A DNA stretch of 64,000 bases from Streptomyces sp. NBC_00162 (GTDB lineage: Bacteria; Actinomycetota; Actinomycetes; Streptomycetales; Streptomycetaceae): NCBI RefSeq assembly GCF_024611995.1, contig NZ_CP102509.1, forward strand, positions 6,386,001 through 6,450,000, written 5' to 3'. Positions 23,840 to 32,492 of this stretch are shown in pieces. Each line of letters opens with the position of its first letter. The stretch's first letter is position 1. The notes beneath the pieces are model-generated. The model was not told where the DNA came from. It worked only from the letters and a program-made list of their open reading frames with translations, and did no database searches. A program made the position numbers and the translations under genes.

Positions 23840-24922
23840 TCAGCCGAGCGTCGCGGCCCAGGCCGACCCCGCCGCGGCGACAGCCGCCGCGGGCTCGGCC
23901 CCCAGGGCTGCCGCGAGGGCCGTCAGCGCGGCCTCGACCACGGGCAGCGAGGCCGCGGTCCCGTAGTGGTTGACCCGGACCATCTCCCGCGCCAGCGCGC
24001 CGCCGCCCGCGGCCAGCGGAACCGCCGCGTCCGCGGCCAGCGCCTTGGCCACCACCAGCGAGGCGTCCGCGACCCGCAGGGTGGTTGCCACCGGGGCGGC
24101 CTCAGCGGCCCGGCCCACGTACGGGGCCACCCCGAGCTCCGCCGCACCCGCGCGGGTCGCCGCCGCGGCGGCCGCGTGGCGGGCCGCCACCGAGGACAGC
24201 CCCTCGTCGGCGATCCGGGCGAGGCAGGCCTCCAGCGCCAGCATCTCCAGCTGCGCCGGGGCGTGCGGCAGTGCCTTGCGCCCGGCGTCGATCCAGCGCT
24301 CCTTCCAGTCCAGCAGCGACAGGTAGGAGCGGCGCGGGGCCGCCGGGTTCTCCGCGAACCGGGCCCACGCGCGCTCCGACACCGACACCGCGGACACGCC
24401 CGCCGGGCCGCCCATCGCCTTCTGCGCGCCGATCACGCACAGGTCCACGCCCCACGCGTCCGGCAGCAGCGGCTCCGCGCCCACCGAAGCCACCGCGTCC
24501 AGCATGAACAGCGCCCCGTGCGCCCGTACGGCCTCACCGATCTCCGCGACCGGGTTCGTGTTGCCGGTCGCCGCCTCCGCGTGGACCAGCGAGACGAAGT
24601 CGATCTCCGGGCGCTCGGCCAGCGTCCGCGCCACCTGGCCGGCCGTCACCGCCGTGTCGAACGGGACCTCCAGGTCCACCACCGTCGCACCGCAGTCGCG
24701 CAGCCAGTTGCCGAAGGTGGTCCCGTACGGCCCGGTGACCACGTTCAGTGCCGTCGACCCGGGACGCGCGCCCGACCGGATGCACCCCTCCAGCGGCAGC
24801 AGCGCCTCCCCCTGGGTGATCACCACGTCCTGCCGGGTGGAGAGGAGGTCCGCGACCCCCCGCTCGATCGACGCGAAGCGCTCGGCGGTGAGCGGCGGGA
24901 GGTCCAGCAGGGGGTGCGTCAC
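23840..24922 (-). CDS. Class V aminotransferase (alanine-glyoxylate type)
   Basis: A 360-residue PLP enzyme of the alanine-glyoxylate/serine-glyoxylate aminotransferase group. Visible motifs are GPYGTTFGNWLRDCGATVVD, the aspartate in GALFMLDAVASVGAEPL, and the PLP lysine in VDLCVIGAQKAMGGPAGVS (about residue 186). Such enzymes transfer the amino group of alanine or serine to glyoxylate. The GTG at 24922 has GAGAG about 8 bases upstream; a longer ATG form would overlap the divergent amidohydrolase gene. Divergent from that gene with a 64-base gap, so they may share control. Confidence 0.85.
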   Translation of the reverse strand: MTHPLLDLPPLTAERFASIERGVADLLSTRQDVVITQGEALLPLEGCIRSGARPGSTALNVVTGPYGTTFGNWLRDCGATVVDLEVPFDTAVTAGQVARTLAERPEIDFVSLVHAEAATGNTNPVAEIGEAVRAHGALFMLDAVASVGAEPLLPDAWGVDLCVIGAQKAMGGPAGVSAVSVSERAWARFAENPAAPRRSYLSLLDWKERWIDAGRKALPHAPAQLEMLALEACLARIADEGLSSVAARHAAAAAATRAGAAELGVAPYVGRAAEAAPVATTLRVADASLVVAKALAADAAVPLAAGGGALAREMVRVNHYGTAASLPVVEAALTALAAALGAEPAAAVAAAGSAWAATLG

Positions 24923-24986
24923 GGTGGTGCTCTCTTCGTCCGGGGTTACCGGAAGAGCGTATCGAGCACGCACGTACAGTGCCGAC

Positions 24987-26114
24987 ATGAGCGATGTGAG
25001 CGTGGGCGGCGCGGACGACGTGGGCGGCGTGAGCGACGTGCTGCACGTGAAGGGGCGGGTCCTGGTCGGGCCCGACGAGGTCCGCGACGAGCTCTGGGTG
25101 GTCGGGGGCCGGATCTCGTACGAGCGCCCGCGCGCCGCCCGGGAGATCACCACGGTGTCCGGCTGGGCGCTGCCCGGGCTGGTCGACGCGCACTGCCACG
25201 TGGGGCTGGACAGCCACGGCCCGGTCGACGCCGAGACCGCCGAGCGCCAGGCCCTGACCGACCGCGACGCCGGGACCCTCCTCATCCGCGATGCCGGATC
25301 CCCCTCCGACACCCGCTGGATCGACGACCGCGAGGACCTGCCGAAGATCATCCGGGCGGGCCGGCACATCGCGCGCACCCGCCGCTACATCCGCAACTAC
25401 GCCCACGAGATCGAGCCCGCCGACCTCGTCGCCTACGTAGGCCGCGAGGCGGTGCGCGGCGACGGCTGGGTGAAGCTGGTGGGCGACTGGATCGACCGCG
25501 AGGCCGGGGACCTGACGGCCTGCTGGCCGCGCGCCGAGGTGGAGGCGGCCATTGCCGAGGCGCACCGGCTGGGCGCCCGGGTCACGGCCCACTGCTTCGC
25601 CGAGGACTCGCTGCGCGACCTGGTCGAGGCGGGCATCGACTGCATCGAACACGCCACCGGCCTCACCGAGGACACCATCCCGCTGTTCGCGGAGCGGGGG
25701 GTCGCGATCGTCCCGACCCTCGTGAACATCGCGACGTTCCCGAAGATGGCTGCGGGCGGCGAGGCGAAGTTCCCGCGCTGGTCGGCGCACATGCGGCGGC
25801 TCCACGAGCGGCGCTACGACACCGTCCGCGCCGCCTACGACGCGGGCATCGCGGTGTACGTCGGCACCGACGCGGGGGGTTCCCTGCCGCACGGCCTGGT
25901 CGCGGCGGAGGTCGAGGAGCTGGTGAAGGCCGGGATCCCGGCGCTGGACGCCCTCTCGGCGACGGCCTGGGCTGCGCGCGAGTGGCTCGGCAGGCCGGGG
26001 CTGACCGAGGGGGCGCCCGCGGACCTCGTGGTCTACGCCGCCGACCCGCGGGCCGACGTACGGGCGCTCGCGCAGCCGCTGCGGGTCGTGGTGAACGGCA
26101 AGGTCCGGGCCTGA
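24987..26114 (+). CDS. Amidohydrolase-superfamily metal hydrolase
   Basis: A 375-residue imidazolonepropionase/prolidase-like amidohydrolase. The metal ligands are visible: HxH variant in LPGLVDAHCHVGL, lysine in DGWVKLVGDW, histidines in VTAHCFAEDS and CIEHATGL, and the aspartate in YVGTDAGGSLPHG. It should hydrolyse a cyclic amide or peptide-like substrate. No Shine-Dalgarno precedes the ATG; TACAGT at 24975-24980 could be a -10 box six bases upstream, implying a leaderless transcript. Divergent from the aminotransferase gene. The substrate is unknown. Confidence 0.86.
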   Translation: MSDVSVGGADDVGGVSDVLHVKGRVLVGPDEVRDELWVVGGRISYERPRAAREITTVSGWALPGLVDAHCHVGLDSHGPVDAETAERQALTDRDAGTLLIRDAGSPSDTRWIDDREDLPKIIRAGRHIARTRRYIRNYAHEIEPADLVAYVGREAVRGDGWVKLVGDWIDREAGDLTACWPRAEVEAAIAEAHRLGARVTAHCFAEDSLRDLVEAGIDCIEHATGLTEDTIPLFAERGVAIVPTLVNIATFPKMAAGGEAKFPRWSAHMRRLHERRYDTVRAAYDAGIAVYVGTDAGGSLPHGLVAAEVEELVKAGIPALDALSATAWAAREWLGRPGLTEGAPADLVVYAADPRADVRALAQPLRVVVNGKVRA

Positions 26115-26395
26115 GCGGGGTGTTGGCGCGGTGTTGACGCCGCGTGACATCGATGGCCCGGCGGTCGTTAGGGATGCCCGCAGGGGCCGGATGACTGTGA
26201 AAGGAGAGAACTTGCGTTCCTCCTGAGGCGCAGCCAATCGAATGTATGCGTGGAAACCACCCTTTGGGGTGAACTCACATCAGGTGGCTGCCCGTTCACT
26301 CACAGTAGGTAAAGATTCCCGGGACGAGGCCGTCGGCGCGCGATGTCCCCCATTGGCGGCGCGACGGCACCCATCTCCCTGGGGGTTCCACCACC
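26115..26395 (+). other. 281-base gene-free leader of the LAETG protein gene
   Basis: No gene is supported here. The stretch holds AAAGGAGAG at 26199-26207 followed by a tiny reading frame (TTG CGT TCC TCC TGA), a small hairpin CACCC-TTTG-GGGTG near 26260-26273, and TAGGTA near 26306, which could be a -10 box. The low GC of 26215-26320 relative to its surroundings suggests regulatory rather than coding DNA. I could not match it to a known riboswitch. Confidence 0.4.
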
Positions 26396-27319
26396 TTGAA
26401 CAGCAACACCTTCCGCATGCCCGCGGCCGTCCTGCTCGCCACGGGAGCGGTAGCCCTGCTCACCGCTCCGCCCGCCTTAGCCACGGGAGGCGGCGGAGCC
26501 GGGGGCGAGGGCAAGGCCGGCGCCGTCGTCCTGCGCACCGGACTGGACGTGGGCCTGCTCAACAAGACCGTGCACATCCCGCTGAAGACGACCCTCAACG
26601 AGGTCAACGCCCCCGCGACGGCCGAGAAGACGGCGCTGACGGTCACCCTCGACGGCGTCGAGGGCGGTACACCGGTCAGCGTGCTCCGCGCCGACGTGGC
26701 CACCTCCAAGGCGACCGCCGACAAGACCCGGGCCGAGGCGGAGGTCAACCTCGCCAAGGCCCGGGTGCACGTGCCCGGCCTGCCGGCGCTCTCGCTCATC
26801 GAGGTCGAGAAGGTCACCTCCAAGGCCGTGTGCGAGGCGGGCAAGCAGCCGGTGGCCACCTCCAACGTCCTCGGCACGGTGACCGCGCTCGGCAAGAAGG
26901 TCACCCTGACGGCGGGCGGCCCCACCAAGATCGAGGTTCCGGGCGTGGGCCTGGTCAGCCTGGAACTGTCCGGTACGCAGACCACCTCCACGACCGCCGC
27001 CGCGGCCGCGCTCCGGCTGAAGGTGTCGGTGAACCCGCTGAAGCTGAACGTGGCCGAGGTGGAGGGCGAGGTCGTGCTCGCCGAGGCGCACTGCGAGTCC
27101 CCGACGGCCCCGGATCCCGCCCCGTCCTCGAAGCCGGACGTCAAGCCCCAGACCGGGACGGGCACCGGCTCCGGCGCCGGGTCCGCCATCACCACCGACG
27201 CCAACCTGGCGGAGACCGGCGGCGGTTCGCTGACCCCGTACGTCGCGGGCGGTGCGCTGGTCCTGCTCGCGATCGGCGGGGGCGCGCTCCTGGTGACCCG
27301 GCGGGGCCGGACCTCGTAG
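26396..27319 (+). CDS. Secreted SCO1860-like protein with LAETG sortase anchor
   Basis: A 307-residue surface protein. Residues 1-30 are a signal peptide (VLLATGAVALLTAPPALA, cleaved near ALA-TGG). The body has internally similar beta-rich segments with two cysteines (KAVCEAG and EAHCESP). A Pro/Ser/Gly linker follows, then the sorting signal: LAETG at about residue 271, a hydrophobic helix (VAGGALVLLAIGGGALLV) and a basic tail RRGRTS. LAxTG is the motif of Streptomyces class E sortases, so the protein should be fixed to the cell wall. The TTG start follows GGGGG 12 bases upstream. The position beside cobalamin genes matches what I recall for SCO1860. Confidence 0.87.
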   Translation: MNSNTFRMPAAVLLATGAVALLTAPPALATGGGGAGGEGKAGAVVLRTGLDVGLLNKTVHIPLKTTLNEVNAPATAEKTALTVTLDGVEGGTPVSVLRADVATSKATADKTRAEAEVNLAKARVHVPGLPALSLIEVEKVTSKAVCEAGKQPVATSNVLGTVTALGKKVTLTAGGPTKIEVPGVGLVSLELSGTQTTSTTAAAAALRLKVSVNPLKLNVAEVEGEVVLAEAHCESPTAPDPAPSSKPDVKPQTGTGTGSGAGSAITTDANLAETGGGSLTPYVAGGALVLLAIGGGALLVTRRGRTS

Positions 27320-27345
27320 CGCGGCCAGGGGCCGGGCCGCGGGCC

Positions 27346-27395
27346 GCGCGCCACCCGAGGAGCACACGGAGGGGAGTGCTCAGCGGGTGGCGCGC
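27346..27395. terminator. Hairpin between convergent genes
   Basis: GCGCGCCACCCG (27346-27357) pairs perfectly with 27384-27395, with an inner AGCAC/GTGCT pair (27361-27365 with 27376-27380). It lies between the LAETG gene and the convergent CapA gene and can stop transcription from both sides. Confidence 0.8.
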
Positions 27396-27418
27396 TCGGC
27401 GGGCGGCGGGCCGCCGGC

Positions 27419-28654
27419 TCACCGGGTGGCGTGCTCCAGGCCCTGTCCGCCCGCGCCGCGGGACAGCACGGCCTCGCTGACCTGCTGATCGATCCGGACG
27501 TACTCGCCCCGCTTGGCGGCGGGGAGCGTGGTGTCGGATGCCGCGCAGGAGGCGCAGACGACGCGGAACGGCGGCCCCATGTCCGAGTACTGCGTCAGGA
27601 ACTCGGCCTTCACCACCTCCCAGCGGCCCGCGTGGGCCGCCGCCGGGGCGAAGGTGAACCGGGGGACCGACGACTGGTTCCCGCGCAGCTTGTCGGCCGG
27701 CACGAAGCTGGCGACCTGGTCACCCATGCCGAAGACCACCCAGGTGCCGTTGATCTTCTCGTAGGGCTGCGGCACGTGGTTGTGCGTGCCGATGATCAGA
27801 TCGATGTCGGGGAGCCCGTCGGTCCCGCGGGAGGCGGTCAGCGCCTCCGCCAGCTCGCGCTGCTGCTCATCGGGCGCGGTCTGCCACTCGGTGCCCCAGT
27901 GGACGCTGAGGACCACCACGTTCGCACCGCCGGCCCGGGCGGCGCGGGCATCGGCCAGGATCCGGTCCTTGCCGATCAGGTTGACGGCCCACGGCTTGCC
28001 CTCGGGGAGGGGTATGCCGTTGGTGCCGTACGTGTAGTCCAGCTGGGCGACCTTCGCGCCGCCGGCCGACATCAGGGCCGGGGCCTTGGCCTCCTCCGCG
28101 CTGCGGGCGGAGCCGACGTGCGCGATGCCGACCCGGTCGAGGTGCTCGAGCGTGCGCGCGAGGCCTTCGTAACCGTCGTCCAGGGTGTGGTTCGAGGCGG
28201 TGGAACAACTGTCGTACCCGGCGTCCTTCAAGGCGTCGGCCAGCTGGTGCGGGGCCTTGAAGAGCGGGTATCCGGTGTAGGCGCCGCCGGGGCGCCCGTA
28301 CGGTATCTCGTGATGGCATATCGCCAGGCCGGCGGCGGAGACCAGGGGTTTGACCCCGGCGAGTATCTTCCGGAAGTCGTACTCGCCGGCCTGGCCGGCG
28401 TCGTCCGCCGACCGCTGGACGATCGACGGGTACGGGATGATGTCGCCGGTCGCCACCAGGGTGAAGGGCTGCCCGGCGGGGGCGGCCGGAGCGGCAGGTG
28501 TGGCGCTCGCCGTCGAGGCGGGCTTGCCCTGGAGCCGCTGCTCCGGGGCCGCCGGCTCGCCGCCGCTCTCCAGCAGCCGCGGCATGGCGAGGATCCCGCA
28601 GGCTATGACGGCCACACCGGCCACGGTCGCGCCCATCTTTGCGGATGCCTTCAT
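27419..28654 (-). CDS. CapA-family metallophosphatase-like protein
   Basis: A 411-residue protein with an N-terminal membrane anchor or signal (MGATVAGVAVIACGILAMPRL, residues about 7-26), a Pro/Ala linker and a CapA (PGA_cap) domain from about residue 65. Conserved metal-site motifs are VATGDIIPYPS, CHHEIPYG, TASNHTLDDGYEG, LSVHWGTEW and IIGTHNHVPQPYE. CapA proteins take part in poly-gamma-glutamate or other surface polymer handling outside the membrane. The C-terminus has a CASCAAS cysteine pair. The ATG with GGGGG 7 bases upstream is preferred over a TTG two codons earlier. No capBC genes are adjacent. Confidence 0.88.
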   Translation of the reverse strand: MKASAKMGATVAGVAVIACGILAMPRLLESGGEPAAPEQRLQGKPASTASATPAAPAAPAGQPFTLVATGDIIPYPSIVQRSADDAGQAGEYDFRKILAGVKPLVSAAGLAICHHEIPYGRPGGAYTGYPLFKAPHQLADALKDAGYDSCSTASNHTLDDGYEGLARTLEHLDRVGIAHVGSARSAEEAKAPALMSAGGAKVAQLDYTYGTNGIPLPEGKPWAVNLIGKDRILADARAARAGGANVVVLSVHWGTEWQTAPDEQQRELAEALTASRGTDGLPDIDLIIGTHNHVPQPYEKINGTWVVFGMGDQVASFVPADKLRGNQSSVPRFTFAPAAAHAGRWEVVKAEFLTQYSDMGPPFRVVCASCAASDTTLPAAKRGEYVRIDQQVSEAVLSRGAGGQGLEHATR

Positions 28655-28745
28655 TCCCAACCCCCGATGTCACACAGCCCTGCGGGGATCATCGCCGACC
28701 CCCGCCCCCGTGGACATCGTAGGCAGCCGTCCGGCTGAGTGCCGG

Positions 28746-30170
28746 TCAGCTGCTGTCCGCGAGGGCCAGCGCGTGGTCCAGGGCCTGGAGCAGCCGGCCC
28801 GTCGTCGCCCGGTCGCGGACCGCCAGCCGGAGCCAGGAACCGTCCAGACCCGGGAAGGTGTCCCCCCGGCGGACGGCGAAGCCCAGCGCGCGCAGCCGGG
28901 TGCGCACCTCCGCGCCGCCCGCCACCTGGATCAGGACGAACGGCCCCTGCGCCGCCTCCACCACCGTGACCTCGTCGAACTCCTCAAGCCCGGCGAGCAG
29001 ATGGGCCCGGTCCACCGCGATCCGCCGCGCGGCCTCCTCCGCCTCGGCCAGCGCCGCCGGAGCCACACAGGCCTCGGCCGCCACCAGCGCCGGGGTGGAC
29101 ACCGGCCACAGCGGCTGCGCCGCCGCCAGCTTCGCGATCACCTCCGGCTCGGCCAGCACGTAGCCGATCCGCAGCCCCGCCAGACCCCACGTCTTCGTCA
29201 GGCTCCGCAGCACCACCAGCCCCGGCAGGTCCATCCGGCCGGCCAGGGCCTCCCGTTCGCCGGGGACCGCGTCCATGAACGCCTCGTCCACCACCAGGAT
29301 CCGGCCCGGCCGGGCCAGCGCCGCCAGCGCGGCCGCCGGGTGCAGGACCGACGTCGGGTTGGTCGGGTTGCCGACCACCACCAGGTCCGCGTCCTCGGGC
29401 ACCGCCGCCGGGTCCAGCCGGAACCCGTCCGCCGCCCGCAGCACCACCCGTTCCACCCGGTGGCCCGCGTCCCGCAGGGCCGCCTCCGGCTCGGTGAACT
29501 GCGGATGCACCACGACCGGGCGTACGGCGTCCAGGGCCCGGGCGATCAGCACGAAGGCCTCGGCGGCCCCGGCCGTCAACAGAACCCGCTCGACCGGCAG
29601 CCCGTGCCGGTCCGCCACCGCGGCGCGGGCGGTCCGGCCGTCCGGGTACGCGGAGAGACCCCCGAGGGAGGCGGCGATCCGCTGCTTGAGCCACTCCGGG
29701 GGCGTGTGCGCCCGTACGTTGACCGCGAGGTCCACCAGGTCGGCGCCCGCGTCGATCACCTCCGCGTCGCCGTGGTGGCGCAGATCGTGCGCGTGCGCCG
29801 TGGCCACCGCGCAGGTCGCGGCCACCGACCGCCGCTTCGGCACGAGGAGTTCACCACCGCCCGCGAGCGCCGCGGCCTCCGCCACCGAGGAGGTTCCGGC
29901 GGCGGTGCGCGCGGCCTCCGACGGATGCGGCACGGTGATCGCGGCCAGCTGTTCGGCGGGGTAGCCGATGAGGGGCACGCCGAAACGTTTCGCCGCGCCC
30001 GCTAGCCCCGCCTCGGCCGCCTTCGAGTCCACCGTGGCCAGCGCCGTCACCGCCCCCGGGGCCAGCCCGGCCCCCCGCAGCGTCTCCTCGACCAGGGCGC
30101 AGACCTCCGCCACGGAAACCCCCGCGCGTCCGCCGACACCGACCACCAGCTGCGTCACGTACTCGCCCAC
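28746..30170 (-). CDS. cobC: CobE/CbiG-C domain fused to CobC (threonine-phosphate decarboxylase-like)
   Basis: A 474-residue fusion. Residues about 5-125 match the CobE/CbiG C-terminal domain (VVGVGGRAGVSVAEVCALVE, LATVDSKAAEAGL, GVPLIGYPAEQLA). Residues about 135-470 are a histidinol-phosphate-aminotransferase-like PLP enzyme of the CobC/Rv2231c type, with LLTAGAAEAFVLI, VVVGNPTNPTSVLHP, VVDEAFMD and the PLP lysine in LRSLTKTWGLAGLRIGYVL. CobC makes aminopropanol phosphate for the cobalamin nucleotide loop; CobE acts in corrin-ring formation. The GTG follows GAGGACC 8 bases upstream. It is separated from the rest of the cob genes by the divergent ZIP gene. Confidence 0.88.
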   Translation of the reverse strand: MGEYVTQLVVGVGGRAGVSVAEVCALVEETLRGAGLAPGAVTALATVDSKAAEAGLAGAAKRFGVPLIGYPAEQLAAITVPHPSEAARTAAGTSSVAEAAALAGGGELLVPKRRSVAATCAVATAHAHDLRHHGDAEVIDAGADLVDLAVNVRAHTPPEWLKQRIAASLGGLSAYPDGRTARAAVADRHGLPVERVLLTAGAAEAFVLIARALDAVRPVVVHPQFTEPEAALRDAGHRVERVVLRAADGFRLDPAAVPEDADLVVVGNPTNPTSVLHPAAALAALARPGRILVVDEAFMDAVPGEREALAGRMDLPGLVVLRSLTKTWGLAGLRIGYVLAEPEVIAKLAAAQPLWPVSTPALVAAEACVAPAALAEAEEAARRIAVDRAHLLAGLEEFDEVTVVEAAQGPFVLIQVAGGAEVRTRLRALGFAVRRGDTFPGLDGSWLRLAVRDRATTGRLLQALDHALALADSS

Positions 30171-30297
30171 CGGGGTCCTCCCTCCGTAGTCATCGTCACC
30201 GTCACGATCGCCGTCGCCGGCCGGTCGTCAACAGTCCGCCGCCCGCCACCCGGGCGCGGAAGTGCACGCGGGCCCGCGAATCGGTATTCAGGGGCAC

Positions 30298-31023
30298 ATG
30301 GCCGTGATCGTCGCACTGTGCGCGTTCCTGATGACCCTGGCGGGCGGATGGACGGCGCAGCGCGTCACCGACCGCCGCCACCTCGTGCTGGGCCTGGCAG
30401 GCGGGCTGATGCTCGGCGTCGTCGGCCTCGACCTGCTCCCGGAGGCCCTGCACGCGGCGGGCCGAGAGATCTTCGGCGTCCCGCTCGCCCTGCTGCTCTT
30501 CGTGGCCGGGTTCCTGGTCGCGCACGTCGTGGAACGGCTGCTCGCCGTACGCCAGGCCGCGCACGGAGCCGAGGACGGTGCCCGGGCCCCGCAGGTCGGG
30601 CTCACCGCGGCGGCCGCGATGGTCGGTCACAGCCTCGCCGACGGGGTGGCCCTGGGCGCCGCGTTCCAGGTCGGCGGGGGGATGGGGGTGGCCGTGGCGC
30701 TGGCCGTCATCACCCACGACTTCGCCGACGGGTTCAACACGTACACGCTCACCAGCCTCTACGGGAACGACCGCCGCAAGGCCGTGATGATGCTCTTCGC
30801 GGACGCCGCCGCCCCCGTCGTGGGCGCGGCGTCCACTCTGCTGTTCACCCTTCCGGAGGAACCGCTCGGCGCGTACCTCGGCTTCTTCGGAGGAGTACTG
30901 CTGTACCTGGCGGCCGCCGAGATCCTGCCCGAGGCGCACCACGAACACCCCGCCCTGTCCACGCTGATGTGCACGGTGGGCGGGGTGGCCGGGATCTGGC
31001 TCGTGGTGGGGATCGCGGACTGA
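30298..31023 (+). CDS. ZIP-family divalent metal transporter
   Basis: A 241-residue membrane protein with about eight hydrophobic segments. The metal-binding helix motifs are MVGHSLADGVALGAAF (HSxxDG) and VITHDFADGFNTYTL (HxxxDG), followed by ILPEAHHEHPAL. ZIP proteins import zinc or other divalent cations. AGGGGC lies 3 bases before the ATG. It stands between cobC and cobB and is convergent to cobB with an 11-base gap. Its place inside a cobalamin cluster makes cobalt or zinc uptake plausible, but this is inference. A GAAT-CGGT-ATTC dyad lies at 30278-30289, just upstream of the start. Confidence 0.87.
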   Translation: MAVIVALCAFLMTLAGGWTAQRVTDRRHLVLGLAGGLMLGVVGLDLLPEALHAAGREIFGVPLALLLFVAGFLVAHVVERLLAVRQAAHGAEDGARAPQVGLTAAAAMVGHSLADGVALGAAFQVGGGMGVAVALAVITHDFADGFNTYTLTSLYGNDRRKAVMMLFADAAAPVVGAASTLLFTLPEEPLGAYLGFFGGVLLYLAAAEILPEAHHEHPALSTLMCTVGGVAGIWLVVGIAD

Positions 31024-31034
31024 TCCCGGCGGAG

Positions 31035-32492
31035 TCACCGGTGCGCTGCCGCGGCCTGCGCGAAGCGCCCGGCGACGGAGGGCGCCGCCGCCCAGTGCGT
31101 GTGCAGGTAGCTGGCGTGCACGCCCTGCTGTACGAAGCCCTCGACGCGGCGTTCCGGGTGGGTGAACCCCCAAGCCGCGGTGGCCCCGGCGCCCGGCTCG
31201 ATCACCGTGCGGTGGAACTCGTGCCCGCGCAGCCGGGTACCGGCCGGTGCGAGCGCACTGTCGGACACCGCCACCGCCTCGCGGTAGCCCAGCGTGAGGC
31301 GCTCCGACATCCGCGCATCGGCGTCGAGCACCCCGCACATGGGCTTCCCGTCCAGGGACCGTGCGAGGTAGAGCAGCCCGGCGCACTCGGCGGCCACCGG
31401 GCCGCCCGCCGCGGCGAAGGCGGCGACGGCCGCGCGCAGCGGTTCGTTGGCCGACAGCTCGGGCGCGTACACCTCGGGGAAGCCGCCGCCGATCACCAGG
31501 CCGGTGGTCCCCTCGGGCAGCGCCTCGTCCCTGAGCGGGTCGAAGGTGACGACGTCCGCCCCTGCCGCCGTGAGCAGCTCCGCGTGCTCGGCGTACGAGA
31601 ACGTGAACGCGGCCCCGCCCGCGACTGCGACCACCGGCCGCCGGCCGGGGGTCCGCGCGTCCGGCGGGCCGGATTGCCCGTAGGGCGATTCCAGCCCCGC
31701 CGGCGTTTGAGGCGCGGGGTTCGGGGCGGAGCCCCGAGTGCCCGTCAGGGCACCTTCCGCCGACCACGGCTCGCAGGCCAAGGCCGGGGCCGTGCGGGCC
31801 AATGCCATCAGGGCGTCCAGGTCGCAGCCGGCCCGGACCTGGTCGGCCAGGGCAGCCACGGCGGCCAGCGCATCGGCACGCCGCTCGGCGACCGGCACCA
31901 GACCCAGGTGCCGCGAGGGCGCGGCGACCTGCGGAGCCCGCCGCAGCACGCCGAGCACCGGCATGCCCGCCTCCTCCAGCGCCTCCCGCAGCATCACCTC
32001 GTGCCGGTCGGAGCCGACCTTGTTCAGGATCACGCCCCCCAGCCGCACCTGCGGGTCGAAGGACGCGAAGCCGTGCACCAGCGCCGCCACCGACCGCGAC
32101 TGCGAAGAGGCGTCGACCACCAGCACCACCGGCGCCCGCAGCAGCTTCGCGACCTGCGCCGTGGACGCCAGCTCACCCCGCCCCGCCGCACCGTCGTAGA
32201 GGCCCATCACGCCCTCCACCACCGCGAGGTCACACCCGGCCGCCCCGTGCGCGAACAGCGGAGCGACCAGCTCCGGCCCGCACATGAAGGCGTCGAGGTT
32301 GCGTCCCGGCCGGCCGGTGGCCAGCGCGTGGTAACCGGGGTCGATGTAGTCCGGCCCCGCCTTGTGCGGGGACACGGCGAGGCCGCGCTCCGAGAAGGCG
32401 GCCATCAGGCCCGTGGCGACGGTGGTCTTGCCGCTGCCGGACGACGGCGCGGCGATTACCAGACGAGGCACGTTGAACCGGTACGCGGTCAC
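31035..32492 (-). CDS. cobB: Cobyrinic acid a,c-diamide synthase
   Basis: A 485-residue CobB/CbiA. Residues about 9-200 are the ATP-binding domain (VIAAPSSGSGKTTVATGLM with the P loop, HKAGPDYIDPGYH, VEGVMGLYDG). Residues about 285-470 are the class I glutamine amidotransferase domain, with the catalytic cysteine in GGPVAAECAGLLYLA and histidine in GHEFHRTVIEPG. It amidates cobyrinate or hydrogenobyrinate at positions a and c using glutamine. A dispersed repeat encodes most of the linker between the domains. The GTG overlaps the cobO stop (GTGA). Last gene of the cob operon. Confidence 0.93.
   Translation of the reverse strand: MTAYRFNVPRLVIAAPSSGSGKTTVATGLMAAFSERGLAVSPHKAGPDYIDPGYHALATGRPGRNLDAFMCGPELVAPLFAHGAAGCDLAVVEGVMGLYDGAAGRGELASTAQVAKLLRAPVVLVVDASSQSRSVAALVHGFASFDPQVRLGGVILNKVGSDRHEVMLREALEEAGMPVLGVLRRAPQVAAPSRHLGLVPVAERRADALAAVAALADQVRAGCDLDALMALARTAPALACEPWSAEGALTGTRGSAPNPAPQTPAGLESPYGQSGPPDARTPGRRPVVAVAGGAAFTFSYAEHAELLTAAGADVVTFDPLRDEALPEGTTGLVIGGGFPEVYAPELSANEPLRAAVAAFAAAGGPVAAECAGLLYLARSLDGKPMCGVLDADARMSERLTLGYREAVAVSDSALAPAGTRLRGHEFHRTVIEPGAGATAAWGFTHPERRVEGFVQQGVHASYLHTHWAAAPSVAGRFAQAAAAHR
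31670..31745 (-). repeat. Dispersed Streptomyces palindromic repeat inside cobB
   Basis: Read on the minus strand the segment starts GGGGCTCCGCCCCGAACCCC, continues with CGCGCCTCAAACGCCGGCGG and ends near CGCCCTACGGGCAATCCGG. I recognise this pattern as a common intergenic repeat of Streptomyces genomes. Here it is translated in frame as the linker of CobB (GSAPNPAPQTPAGLESPYGQ). A related copy lies at 35211-35290. Confidence 0.65.

Noticed and set aside
26115..26395. c-di-AMP (ydaO) riboswitch upstream of the LAETG gene
   Set aside because: Some pieces such as GGGGTGAA are suggestive, but I could not lay out the conserved core in order, so it is listed only as an unassigned leader.
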